From assembly GCA_022113835.1 (NCBI GenBank), contig JAILWY010000006.1:1860001-1924000 (forward strand): a stretch of DNA of 64,000 bases. Reading direction: 5' to 3'. Of this stretch, positions 43,301-55,300 are shown in pieces (positions within the stretch are counted from its first letter, which is position 1; every line of letters starts with the position of its first letter). This DNA is from Atopsyche davidsoni. Its lineage: Eukaryota > Arthropoda > Insecta > Trichoptera > Hydrobiosidae. The notes under the pieces were generated by a model. That model saw only the letters and a program-made list of their open reading frames with translations. It was not told the DNA's origin and made no database searches. A program made the position numbers and the translations under genes.

Positions 43301-46300
43301 AAAATTTGTCAATCGCAAATAAAATTCAATTATTTAACAATGAAATTCAATTTAAAACCCATAAAAGAGTATAACCCTACCATATTGTTTCAATATCAAA
43401 TAAAAGGGGGACAAGCAATTATCGGAACGCCATTTCAAAAAAAAAAAAAAAACATTGTATCCCATTTACAAAAACCTCCATAGATTTCAGTTAGGGCCGC
43501 GTCTTGCCGCGGGGTTGCCGGGAGAATGGAAATTTTATTGTTCTGTATCCGTACCTAGTAGGTGCACATGCCAGTGCCGTGTAGTAATACCTTTTTTTTT
43601 CAATATTTGTATTCTATATTAATAATAATTATATTTTTTAAAGTTATAAATGATAATGACTAATCAAAAATCGATAAAAGATAAATATATTACTGTCTGC
43701 GTTCCATGCTAAGGAAACCTTAAATAAGCAAGCACTTGCTTACAGAAAACTTGTATCAGAACGATTTTATTTAATTTAAAGATTCATCAATTATTTTTTG
43801 TGATTATTTGAACTGATTCAAACTTATATGGTCAGTGAGCAAGTCTGCAAACCACGAGGGTCAGAGCGGTTGACCTTTGAACAGCTGACCGCACGCCGCT
43901 GGTGTGTGACATCCACGACGTACAACCAGGACCAGCGTCGGCAGGTATTTTAATATATTGGCCACAAATCCATAGTAAATCTGCGACCCGTGGAGGGACG
44001 GGACCGGCGGACAACACAAATACACAACGCCAAACGAATCTTTTTGACCAACAAAGACGCCCGAGCGCCAGGCTGAGACGACGCAGCTAACAAAAAAAAT
44101 ATTTACTTAAAATCTTAGATGTGATACTATATAATTTTGAAGCGTAAAATCTTGTGTTTGATTTGCAATCTCAATATTTGTATTAATGTTGCATGAGAGC
44201 AGAAATATGCTATGCGTACTCCATAGCGATTATTCACATTACCAAGTGAAATTAGTATGTGTTATACGTTTCAAAATAAATATATTACAAAAGGCGAAAT
44301 CAACTAAAATGTAAAACAAAGTAGCACCTTACTAACTGTTCGGTTCAAGCACTTTAATTCTATATTAATTGTGACTTATTTGTATGTTGTTACGAACAAA
44401 TAAAAGAAACAGTGATAAACATCTTTTATTTTCAAATTTATGACCATTTGCTCTTATTACCCGGGCTTTATCAAATGAAAATGCATTATTACAATGAAAT
44501 TTCTATTACCAAATATAAAAATAAATACTATTTGGGATTTATATGTAATAAACAGACGTGCATAAATAATTACCAATAAAACGTTTTTAATTGCTGGTTT
44601 TATTGTGCGTCGTTAAAGGCTCCCTCAGCGGCGCCGTGTGACACGGCCCGGAGCCGCCTGCACTCGGCGCGGACCCCCCGACGGTGGGGATGTGGCTTAT
44701 GACATATTAAGCATGTTTGCCAAGCTACGGAGCCTAATTTCCGCTTTTATTTGATTTCATGAAGTTGGAAGCATTGTAAACGATGCTAAGTTATGAATAA
44801 TTTTTCATAAACCTCTACATGGGTGTTCTCGTTAGGCTAGCAGGCGAATACATTTAAAGGTTGAGTAAGGGTTGATTTTTACACGGTTATGCGTTTTAAT
44901 TTAAAAAACACAAATTAAAATAAAAATCAAATACAAACAAGTTATTATTCAATCATATGTATTTCATGGGTATTTTTAGAATACCACATATTTAAAAAAA
45001 TATAATTTTATAACAATAAAAGAGAGTTAATTCAAGAAAATAAGATTTAACGATGCACTTAAACGGAAAAAAACACTTACTAACTGAAATAAAATAAAAA
45101 TCATAAATGCGTTTATTTTTTTATTAAAATGCTTTATTGAGAATACTTATTATACAGCGTGCGAGTATATCATGTTTTGTCAAGCCTGCATACAAATTGC
45201 TAAAACTTGTATAAATGTTGCACAGTACACGAAATGTAATATCAACAGATGAATTTCTACACACCCATTCCCAAGATCTACAACGTCGGTATAAGTATAA
45301 AACTTTCAATTTTACAGAATAGTTGAAATTTATTTAAACGCGAATACAGTCGAGGCAAGAGGAATAAGTGAAAGCGTACGTGGTTACAATTCTGAAAATT
45401 CCAGTAGACATTTTTATCAGTACATATTGAAACTATAGCTAAGCAGACATTTATTCTTTGGTTTTATTTTTAGTCTTGGACGGTGGCACGTACGAGGAAA
45501 TACACGCCCAAGAACAGAAATACTCCGCGGCGCTTACTTCCTATTATTTACTGAAGAACAGACTAAACACAAAATAAAATAATAAATTATTTCAAATATA
45601 TTTTCATGCAAAAATATCTATTTTATCAAATCTTTTGTTTGTTCTAAAAAAAAAGGTTAAAACAAGAGCCGTTATCGAACGCACTGTATTGAATATATAA
45701 GCAATTATTTATATACTGTTTTAAAAATTGTAAAAAAAGTGAATAGTGTTAGTTTAAACATTATATAATATTTTGATATATTTATATGTTCAGTTTGTTT
45801 AAATAGAAATATGAAATTTCAAAGAATTCACTTTTATGTTTTTATTATGCACGGTAGTAAAAAATACATCACATTTTATTTTCCGTTTATATTCTGTACA
45901 ATAATACTTCTACTGTGATAAATTCAACATAAAAATAACTTTTCATTTTCCCAGTTATATTTAGGACTGAAAAAAAAACAGTAATAAGTGTGCCTCATTA
46001 AATATCTCAGGCTTTTATCAAGGTTGCATATGAAATAAATATTTATAGTATAAAGCCATTGAAGTGACATGTGCGTTAGCCATCTTATTTAAATCGACTT
46101 ATGTCAAAACTTAATATAAAAATTCACAGAATATATGAAAATATAGTTAACAATTTTAAATTTATTTTATGAGCATTTTAATGCAGTTACAGATTGCATG
46201 GCAGTGTATGTAATTATTTTCCGTGAGATCCGGGTAAAGAGCCTCCCGCGGGTGTCTGTGAGGTTGCATTATTGAAATTCAAAGGACCTCCCGACTGTTT

Positions 46301-49300
46301 GTTGATTAACACTAACTAGATGGTGTTCGCTTCTTGATTAACAATGACCCCTTTGAAAATGAAACGCCCTTCTCGGTGGAACGCTTCCATATTAAGTTAA
46401 AAGACAATTTCGAAAGCAAACAAATTACTTTGTCTTATCGAGTTTTTATATTATCAAAAAGTCTTTTGTAAAATTTATCTTAAAAAACTGCCGTTTCTTT
46501 AATAAAATCTATGAAATGTTAAAAAATAATCATTGCAATATGGCTGCGTAATTATTACGAACTGAAAATGAAAATATCTCCATATTGAGGAAATATTTTT
46601 TTCTATTTTTTTTTAATACGCACACACTACATATTTGTGTCTAAAAGAGATTATGATCTTTTTCAACATGCAGTAGAGCATATTTTATTTTAACTAAAAA
46701 ATATATACAAATTTGTAAATAAAAAACGTCTCAAAAAACAATTGTACCCAAGTCAAAGGTCATCATCGTCAAGAAACCAGGTTTTTCCGTTATTTTATTT
46801 AGCAAAAAGTTAATAGTATATTGAACACTTTGAGCGGATGACTAGTTTTACGTAGGTTTTTACAAATAAAAAAATATCTGAAATATATATAATTATATTA
46901 ATTTACAAACTATTTTATTACCTAACCAATACGATAACGTGTATGCTGTTTTATAATATATATACGATTACGTGTACTCACAAACAAAAAATAAATTTAA
47001 TAAAACTGTTTGTGTTAGTTATAAATAAATTACGTTGTTTTTTTAAATCGATAAAGATTTTAACATGAAACACTTAAAACGGTTATAACATTCGTCGTTA
47101 CCATTTTGATAGCAATTTAATACTCACGACAAATCTGCTTATACAACATTATTAATAAATATGTTAATGTAAATATCATCAAAACTATGTTAGCTTTCGT
47201 ATTATTTGAGTTACAAGAAAAGCCATAAACTGTTTGCATAATATTTTGTTGATTTTTTTACTTTCTGATAAAATACACTTGTGTAAACAGTTTGCGAGAA
47301 TACACATGTTGTTTTTGCATTTACGTAAAAAAATTGTACGTTCTCGGTTCTACAAATTCGGAAATACATACACAAACGATAATTCTTATGTGCTTTTAAT
47401 TTGATTGTATGTAGTCCGCGGCTAACTCTCGTGGCAGTTGAGTTTCATTGTTGTTTGTTTTGTTTGGTCATAAATTCGATGTAGAAAAAATATGGTAGAA
47501 AAATAAACTCTGAAAACAATATCAAGGAAAAGCACACTCTTGCAATGATGTATGAAACCACGTTTAAAATATAAAACAAAGGTTGGATATAAAAAATATA
47601 TATATCTACCGGGTCGGGTTATTTGTATCATCTTGTTTATTCATGAATAATTTCTACTGAATGATTTGTTTTTAGATATATACTTCTAATAAACAATATT
47701 TCTAATAAACGTGTTATTAAAACTTAAAGATAATTAATGGAATTTCGGAAAAATCTTGATTTCAAAACACGCTTTTATAATAATAATACAACATTATATA
47801 TTAATGGCGTTTAAATATGTAGAGTAGAAATCAGAATTAATCAAGTTTAACGCAACCTGACGATATATATTAATTTCCTTTTAAGAGTAATCTTCTTTTG
47901 TTGTTTTTTAATTAAAAGCAATATAAGCAACGGAAATAATTACCTTTTCGCTATCAACAACAAATATTTTAGTAAACTTCACGTCTAAAATATTTAGATA
48001 AATTAAAATAAAACAACACAGCGACACTTGCATTAAAGTTATTGGAGGAAAAAAATATTTTATTTAACTGCATTTTCTCAAATCAAACTATTAGGTTATT
48101 TAAACAGAAAATTGAATTTGAACACATTAAATAAATAATATTTTAAATATAATAAAATACTTTAGTGATTTTTCCACATGTTAATTTTTATTGGTGACTG
48201 ATTTCGCCAACCATTCACGTTGGCATTATCAAACTAAGTTTTATTATATTTAAAATATTAAAATGGAATTCCACCAAGTGCTCTCTGTCAAAAATATTGA
48301 TTCATTAAATTATTATTATTTTACCTCAGTCGTCGAATTATAGTACATTGAATTGGCAGCGTTGGGTAAAAAAAAATGCCAGCAGGGAATAGGCAAAAAA
48401 GACCAACAAAACAATGATAAAATATCAATCAGAGTGAATGGATTCCGCGGAGGCAGCTTGGCAGATGAGAAATGGAAATTGATTGGGATAAAGTCTGCGC
48501 GCTCTGGCAACGCCGGATATCTGCAGCGGAAATTATTTTTAAACGTCGATCTGAATAAAGTTGTCGGGGAAATTCATCGTTTCATTTGTCGATAGCCCGC
48601 CGGAGACTTTGCATAACCATGTTTGTTCTGCATTCGTATGCGAAATGTTTTATTAGTCTTGCCAATTGTATTTGAAATGCTATTATTGAATTGCAAATTA
48701 TTCCGAGGATAAAATGCATGCATTGTTTTGAATCAACTACGGTTCAGAGCAACTTCAAATAAACACCATATTACCTAATTTGGAGGAGTGGAAATATTAA
48801 GCGAAATCCATTTCACACAAAATTTAACCGTGTACATTTCAGAAATAAAATAATAATTACGTAAAATCTCGATTTAACTACATACTAAATACATCCATTA
48901 TTCAGCACTGCACAAAAACTAAATATCTGGCCGTCAAAATAATAATAATGTACAAAATACGGATCAGATCTGCCGAAAAAACGAGCTTAGTCTGCAACTG
49001 TTAAATTCGTTGTTTACACTACAGATAAACTCATAAAAAAACTAGACGAAAAAATATGATTATGTTTGTACTATACAAAGCCTTTGTAATTATTGGTCAC
49101 TGGAAAGCAAATATTTGGTTATATTTACTTTGCTTTTAACATATTACTTTCTGGTTTACCAAAATACTTACAACACAAAACATTTTCATGGTTTTAAAAT
49201 TGAAAAATACTCCTGACGCCGCAGACTTAAAAACAAATCGTGCTGTTTTACTTACACCGAGAAGTACATTGTTTACCTATTTTAAAACCCATATGTTATT

Positions 49301-52300
49301 ATTAAAAAAAAACACTGGTCATTTTATGTGATTTTTTAGTATATGGTGTATTTTAGATCAATATTGATGTATATGTTCGAAGGTGAAATTCTTCATAACA
49401 CGGCCATTTTTTACTATGTTTTAATTTCGTGGTAGATTTAACCATCATGCTCGATATAACTACTCAAACACAGAATAAAACTTTACACGTCGTTTGCCAT
49501 ATCGCAGCAGCCAGCCGACACGCCGCCCTGACATATAGCCTTCATAATCGCCAACGTTACCGTAACCGATAACTCCCTAAACGTACTACGTATGTCACGT
49601 GACACACGTAGGGCAGAGCTTCCGAAACGTTACTATAAAAATATAATTAAATAACTTCAACGATAAAAAAAAAACACTAGAATTACGAGTGATGTCACAT
49701 CAATTCTATATTTCGATAATGCACTGCATATCAAAATGTTTCTAATTACTAATACATCAAACTCAAACATCAGCTGCAGTGAATGTCTGTCTGTACCATC
49801 ACATCGATTTACACATCGTCAAACACAAATAGCAATTTCAATTCATAAATTTAATATAGAGCACATATAAGTATATTTTCAATTTAATAAAAGTAAATTT
49901 AATGTACAATATACCTTGATTCACCCTTATGATTTCCAGTGAAGTTTTATAGTCTGTTTATATATTCATTCACAGAGTTTCACAGATTTTCGGAAAATTT
50001 GTTATTTGTCAAATACAAAGTATTCATGTGTAATAAATACTTCATATACATTTTTTACAGCACATTCATATACCGTCGCCTTTCACTTTTGTAGAATTAT
50101 TGTAGAACTTTAAGGATGTTAGAATATAAATCTCATTTTGTCATTTCGATAAATCAATAAGCAATATCACATACCCGGAAAGAATTCAAGCGTTTTAAAT
50201 AAATTTATTAAAAAAAAAATTCAGGCTTTCACAGCAGTGAAAGAAGGAAAAAAAAAAAACAGGACACGAGAATTCCTACGACACTATCGGTAAATCAAAG
50301 ATGCGTCTACGAATGTTTTTTTTTTCCGATCCCCTTCGTAGGCGAAGTCGAGTGTGGCATCATATTCAACTCTAAGCTATTTTCCCAGAAAATGTTTTTA
50401 CTTTATCTGAATAACTTATTTGTCTGAGAAAGCTTTTCTGTAGTCCAGAAAAACTCGCGTATTGGAAAATAATAAATTATCTAAACACATCGATATAACC
50501 ACTTTGATGCGAATTTTCGCACAATTAAATATTCAATTTATGATTTAACCGGACAATGTGTGGTTATTAAAAATAAACATAAGAATAATGTTAAATAAGC
50601 ATTGTACAAATATTCGAGAGTTTTATTAGAATGACAGCTATGGGGGTTCAAGCAGAAGCCGAGCCTTGGGGCTGCGGAGTAGGAAATGTATGCGGGTTGT
50701 TTAATTAACAGTACTGTGAGACGCACCGGAGCGTTATCCGCACCGCCACCTGGCGCATGCCCGCGGCTCTGCAGGGGGTGCAGGGGGTGCATACCCTTCA
50801 GGACCACGGCTAATTAATTACACATCAGCAGATCACTGCTATGTTAAAATACTTCAAAGTACGAAATCCTTTAATATTGAGAAATTCAATATTTTTGACA
50901 GAGAGTACTTGGTGGGATTCCATTTTAATATTTTTGAGTAAAATACTCGAGTGATTTTCCACATGTTCGTTTTTATTTGTGACCGGTTTCGCCAACCTTT
51001 CACGTTGGCATTATCAAACAGAGTGAGATTTTATATAATAATAAGCAATTAGGTAAACAATTGTTAGAGGGAGAGGTTGTTGGAAACAGTGGCATTTACA
51101 AACTCAACTGCGACTCCTGCGACGCCACTTACATTGGCCAAACGGGTAGATCCTTCAACACAAGGACCAAAGACCACATAAGAGAAGGCCTCCACCTCTC
51201 TGATAATAAGCACGAAGAACTCCAATCTCAAAATTTTGCATATTAACAATAAAGGCACAAAACTCGATCGCCAAGAGATTTTAGAAATCAATCGCATAAA
51301 AGATAACACACCGGAGCACCTGCTTAATGACCAGGTTATTTTCAATAAGTCTCCACTATTATTCCCTATTGCTAAATCACATCTTTAAAAAACCATTTAC
51401 TGCGCAAACACCTATTATTTACAGATAAACACACTACAGGACAAACCCCAACACAGGATAACTGCTGCTACACCTCAAAGCCACTACTTTAGATAATTAC
51501 CACATAAATATATAAAAACATTTGCAATTATATAGAATCTTCCACTTGTCAGGTACATTAAAGTCACATTAGCCCTTACCACCTGACAATCACTCTCTCT
51601 CTCTTTCCAACAACCTCTCCCTCTAACAATTGTTTACCTAATTGATTATTATTATATAAAATCTCACTCTGTTTGATAATGCCAACGTGAAAGGTTGGCG
51701 AAACCGGTCACAAATAAAAACGAACATGTGGAATATCACTCATGTTATCAAGGTGCAAGTGTTTACAAAAAAAAAATTGCGATAATAATAATACTTGCTT
51801 CAATAATGAAAAGATAGAAATATAAGGGATGAATAATAAATAATTGTGAATATTTAATCTCCACGAGACTGTATTCGATACGGGGGTTTATTATGAAAAG
51901 GGTCGGGTACTAAAACGTTTGAAATTGAAATTTATTGTTCAAAGTACAAATAAATCTTTTAAAAAGTCCAATTTCAATAAATTCGTAGAAAATTCTGCAC
52001 CTTTTTAGAAGGTTGTATTAAGATTTTCGATTAAAAACCGCGAAAAAACCATCATAAATCTAAAAAAAAAAAAAAAACGGCATATGTACTTCATACTTCG
52101 ACCATCTCACTGAGCATATTCTGCTGACCCAGTGTTCAAGGATTTTTTAGGGAGAATAGTTTAGTCCGGGTCCTTCTACACCATAAATAAATTAAATTAT
52201 GTGAGTCATATACATAGATTAATAAAGTAACAACGCTAATGAAATGTAATGCAGGCATAATGTAACGTAATGCGCTCTTCTTAATTAAATGCAGCTCATT

Positions 52301-55300
52301 CCCACATTGCACTGGATTAATCGCAATGCAACCGTTAGCATTACAGAATTACAATACGCCGGCGGAATAACTAATTGAAATAACACAGTGGCGAAGTTTA
52401 ATCCGCCATAATCGGCCCTCCGAACTTTACGGAGCTTTTAGCCTTCCGGAATCAAAGGTGCAGTAATGAAACTCGCCCCACGTGCACCCCGGCATGAACA
52501 CGTGTGAATTTTGCGAACCGGTGCTATTAATTGAAATCGGTCCGCATGGTCCGGTGGAAATTCACACTGCGAACATTAAACGTGAGCATTAAATATGCCA
52601 CTTTTACTAGTAGAGCGGACATCGCCTTGTTGACCGACAGCATTCTGAATATATACTAATCATATAAAAATTTTGCTATCCAGATCTTATTGAGCATATC
52701 CTGGGTCACAGGCGAAAACTCCGCATCCACGTTAAATTTCTCATTTTTAATGGCTCTTTTCCTACTACTGTTACTGTGTATAAAATACTCTAAAACTGGA
52801 ATAAAAATATTATATAATCATTTGTCAGTATTTTGAATGATAGATCATACGTGTGCCTAATTGTACGTTTGTATTTTGCAATTTTTATTAATGAACAAAA
52901 TAACCGGGCACACGGTGTTTTTGATACATTTTCCACAAAGCCTCCAGGGGGGCATCGGTTATTTTCTGCCGTGACAATGACGAATGTGCCAAGTTGACGC
53001 AACAATGAAGTTTATTCCGAGTATGTCTTTATGAATACATACCCACTAAGCCACCCGCAAAATTACTCCCTTCGCCGAGTTAATTAAATAGAAACTTTTG
53101 AAATTAATCACACATAATTAAAAATATACTTAGCGTATCGTGCGGTGGATCTGTGCCACTCCTGTCCTCGCAGAATTATTTGCTTACTCAATTTTTATCA
53201 ATAAGTTTTTTTGCTGTTTTTTTTATGTACATCTAAGTACGTTGTTTAATTCAACGTTATATTTCAACAAATGAAGTACATGATTGAATATATATACATC
53301 ATAAAATGTCTTGCAAAAATAATAAAATTATTATTATTTCAAAGAATCACAAATGAAAATAAAACTAATAGTAAAAATGATTAGAAAACAATTTTTTAGA
53401 ATACCTACGTAGAGTATATTTTCATTCAAGTATAAAACTATGTTTCTAATATCTATGAGAAATAAGTATTTTTAAATTACTTTAACCCACCGTCTGAGGG
53501 CAGCGCAACCCTTCCTCTACGCCCTGTATTATTTGAATCGCATTGTCCGGCGCCATTGTATTGTGCAATGGCGGAACATCCTGTAGCGCAATGACGTCAC
53601 ACAATTATCATGGGAAGTGCACACCTGTGTTTGTGCGGCGCACGCTATGGACTGTTTGCAGTTTACATGTCCATGCTACTGCGCCTGATGTGCATGGAAG
53701 CTTCTCGGTGTAATTAGCACGACCGTCTCGACAGCACTACAAAGTGCTGCTGCATCAACAAGGCGAAATTGAAACTAAATATATAATAGATTTTTTATAA
53801 AACCTGGGTAGCCGCGATAGTAATTTCGTAATAAAATAGAAGAGGAAAGAAGTAAGAGGAAAACTACTGTACTAAAGCGTACTATGCATATAAGGCGTTA
53901 TATGTTATATAAAAATCTTATAAGCTTTCAGTACTTGTATTTATCTTAAATTTAAAAAAAAAATAGATATCAAATTATCCTTTTTTAGCGATTGCCAAAA
54001 TTCACTTCCACTAGACGCTATTATCTAGGAATCTAGGCGTAAAAAAGTTTTTGAAAAAAACACATAAATAACAGTTAAGCAGATATTTTTCGGCTATGTG
54101 TTATACAAATACGAAGTCAGTAGTGAATGTGAGATTCAATTCAACGTTTTTTAGTTTTTTTTGCTTACATAACGACGATTTATGATATGCGACAACGGGG
54201 GGGGAATAAATCACAAACTTTTCTCTTACACGAGCCAAAACGGAGTCGTATCCGCCGACACAAACTTTTTTTAAATACCTATTTTGATTATCACCAGACA
54301 CACTTCGGAGTCGAACCCGATCTATTAAATCGCAAAAGGGGGAGACGAATCATCCAGGCCCGCTCCATTGGGCTTTTAACACTTAATATAATCTTTGAGT
54401 TAAGTTTTCCTCGGTAGCACCGCATTTAAATTTGCGAAGTTCAAAGTTACATACGTATGTTGAAGTTAAACCTAGCGAAAGGTGGAAGTTCTGTGGAACG
54501 AGCTATCAAATTTACATTTCACGCTAATAAGAGCGGAATAGTAAATGCGACAAGGTCTGGAGTCGCGCGCCACGAGGGTGCTCACAGGGGATGTGGAATG
54601 TACCCCCAAGTTCATTTCAATATTGCCATCGCAAGGAGCATAATTTGTACATCCAGCCGTTTAGGCAATTATGAACATCTTTGCATAGTACCCTGAATTG
54701 AATTGATCAAATAATATTTCAATACGAAGATATTCACAAAACATAAAACGACCGTGCGTTTTGTAAACACTGTACAGTAAAATCTTGTTGCACACCCCCA
54801 TGATACATAGAGAAAAAATTATTTTAAATAAAAAGCTTTGTTATTTACATAACCTTTTCGCTAATGAAGGCAAATCGAGAAAATAGATTTACCAAAAAAA
54901 TCTACATATTATAAATACTTAATAACCCAGCAATTAACCCAATTTGCAAATTACACCGAAAAAAAAAAAAGCGCACGACCCAATTTGTACGCCGGGAATA
55001 ATGAAAGACCGATTGTCCCGGAGACCGGAGAGAGGAGAGAAGAATTAATTCGGAGAATAATCTGCGAGCCCGGGCGGGGGCGGCCCGATCCGCAATTTGT
55101 ACCGAGCCCTGACCCGCGCTAGATTTAATTAACACGATATGAAATACACCACTGGCCAAAAAAAAAAACACTGCTGCAGCACCAGATTTAAAAAAAATAG
55201 TAAATTTCACAGAGTAAATCGATTTCGTGCAAAAGTAACAATTAAGTAAGTCAATTACTGTAAGAAAGTTTTATGAAGTGGAAACATCGCTAAAAATATT

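Larger units (their letters stand above)
50881..51745 (+). mobile_element. Penelope-like retroelement remnant with inverted terminal repeats
   Basis: A minus-oriented terminal repeat (50881 to about 51085) and a plus-oriented one (about 51606-51740) are inverted copies, sharing GGAGAGGTTGTTGGAAA-type inner ends, the TTATTATATAAAATCTCAC block and the hammerhead-like box. Between them lies the C-terminal part of a Penelope ORF with a GIY-YIG endonuclease. Terminal repeats around a 5'-truncated ORF are usual for this class. The right repeat is cut near 51740. The reverse transcriptase is absent. Confidence 0.75.

Noticed and set aside
48353..48595. 80-codon plus-strand open frame
   Set aside because: The sequence is not recognisable, overlaps an antisense open frame and begins next to a transposon; no acceptor or start context supports it.
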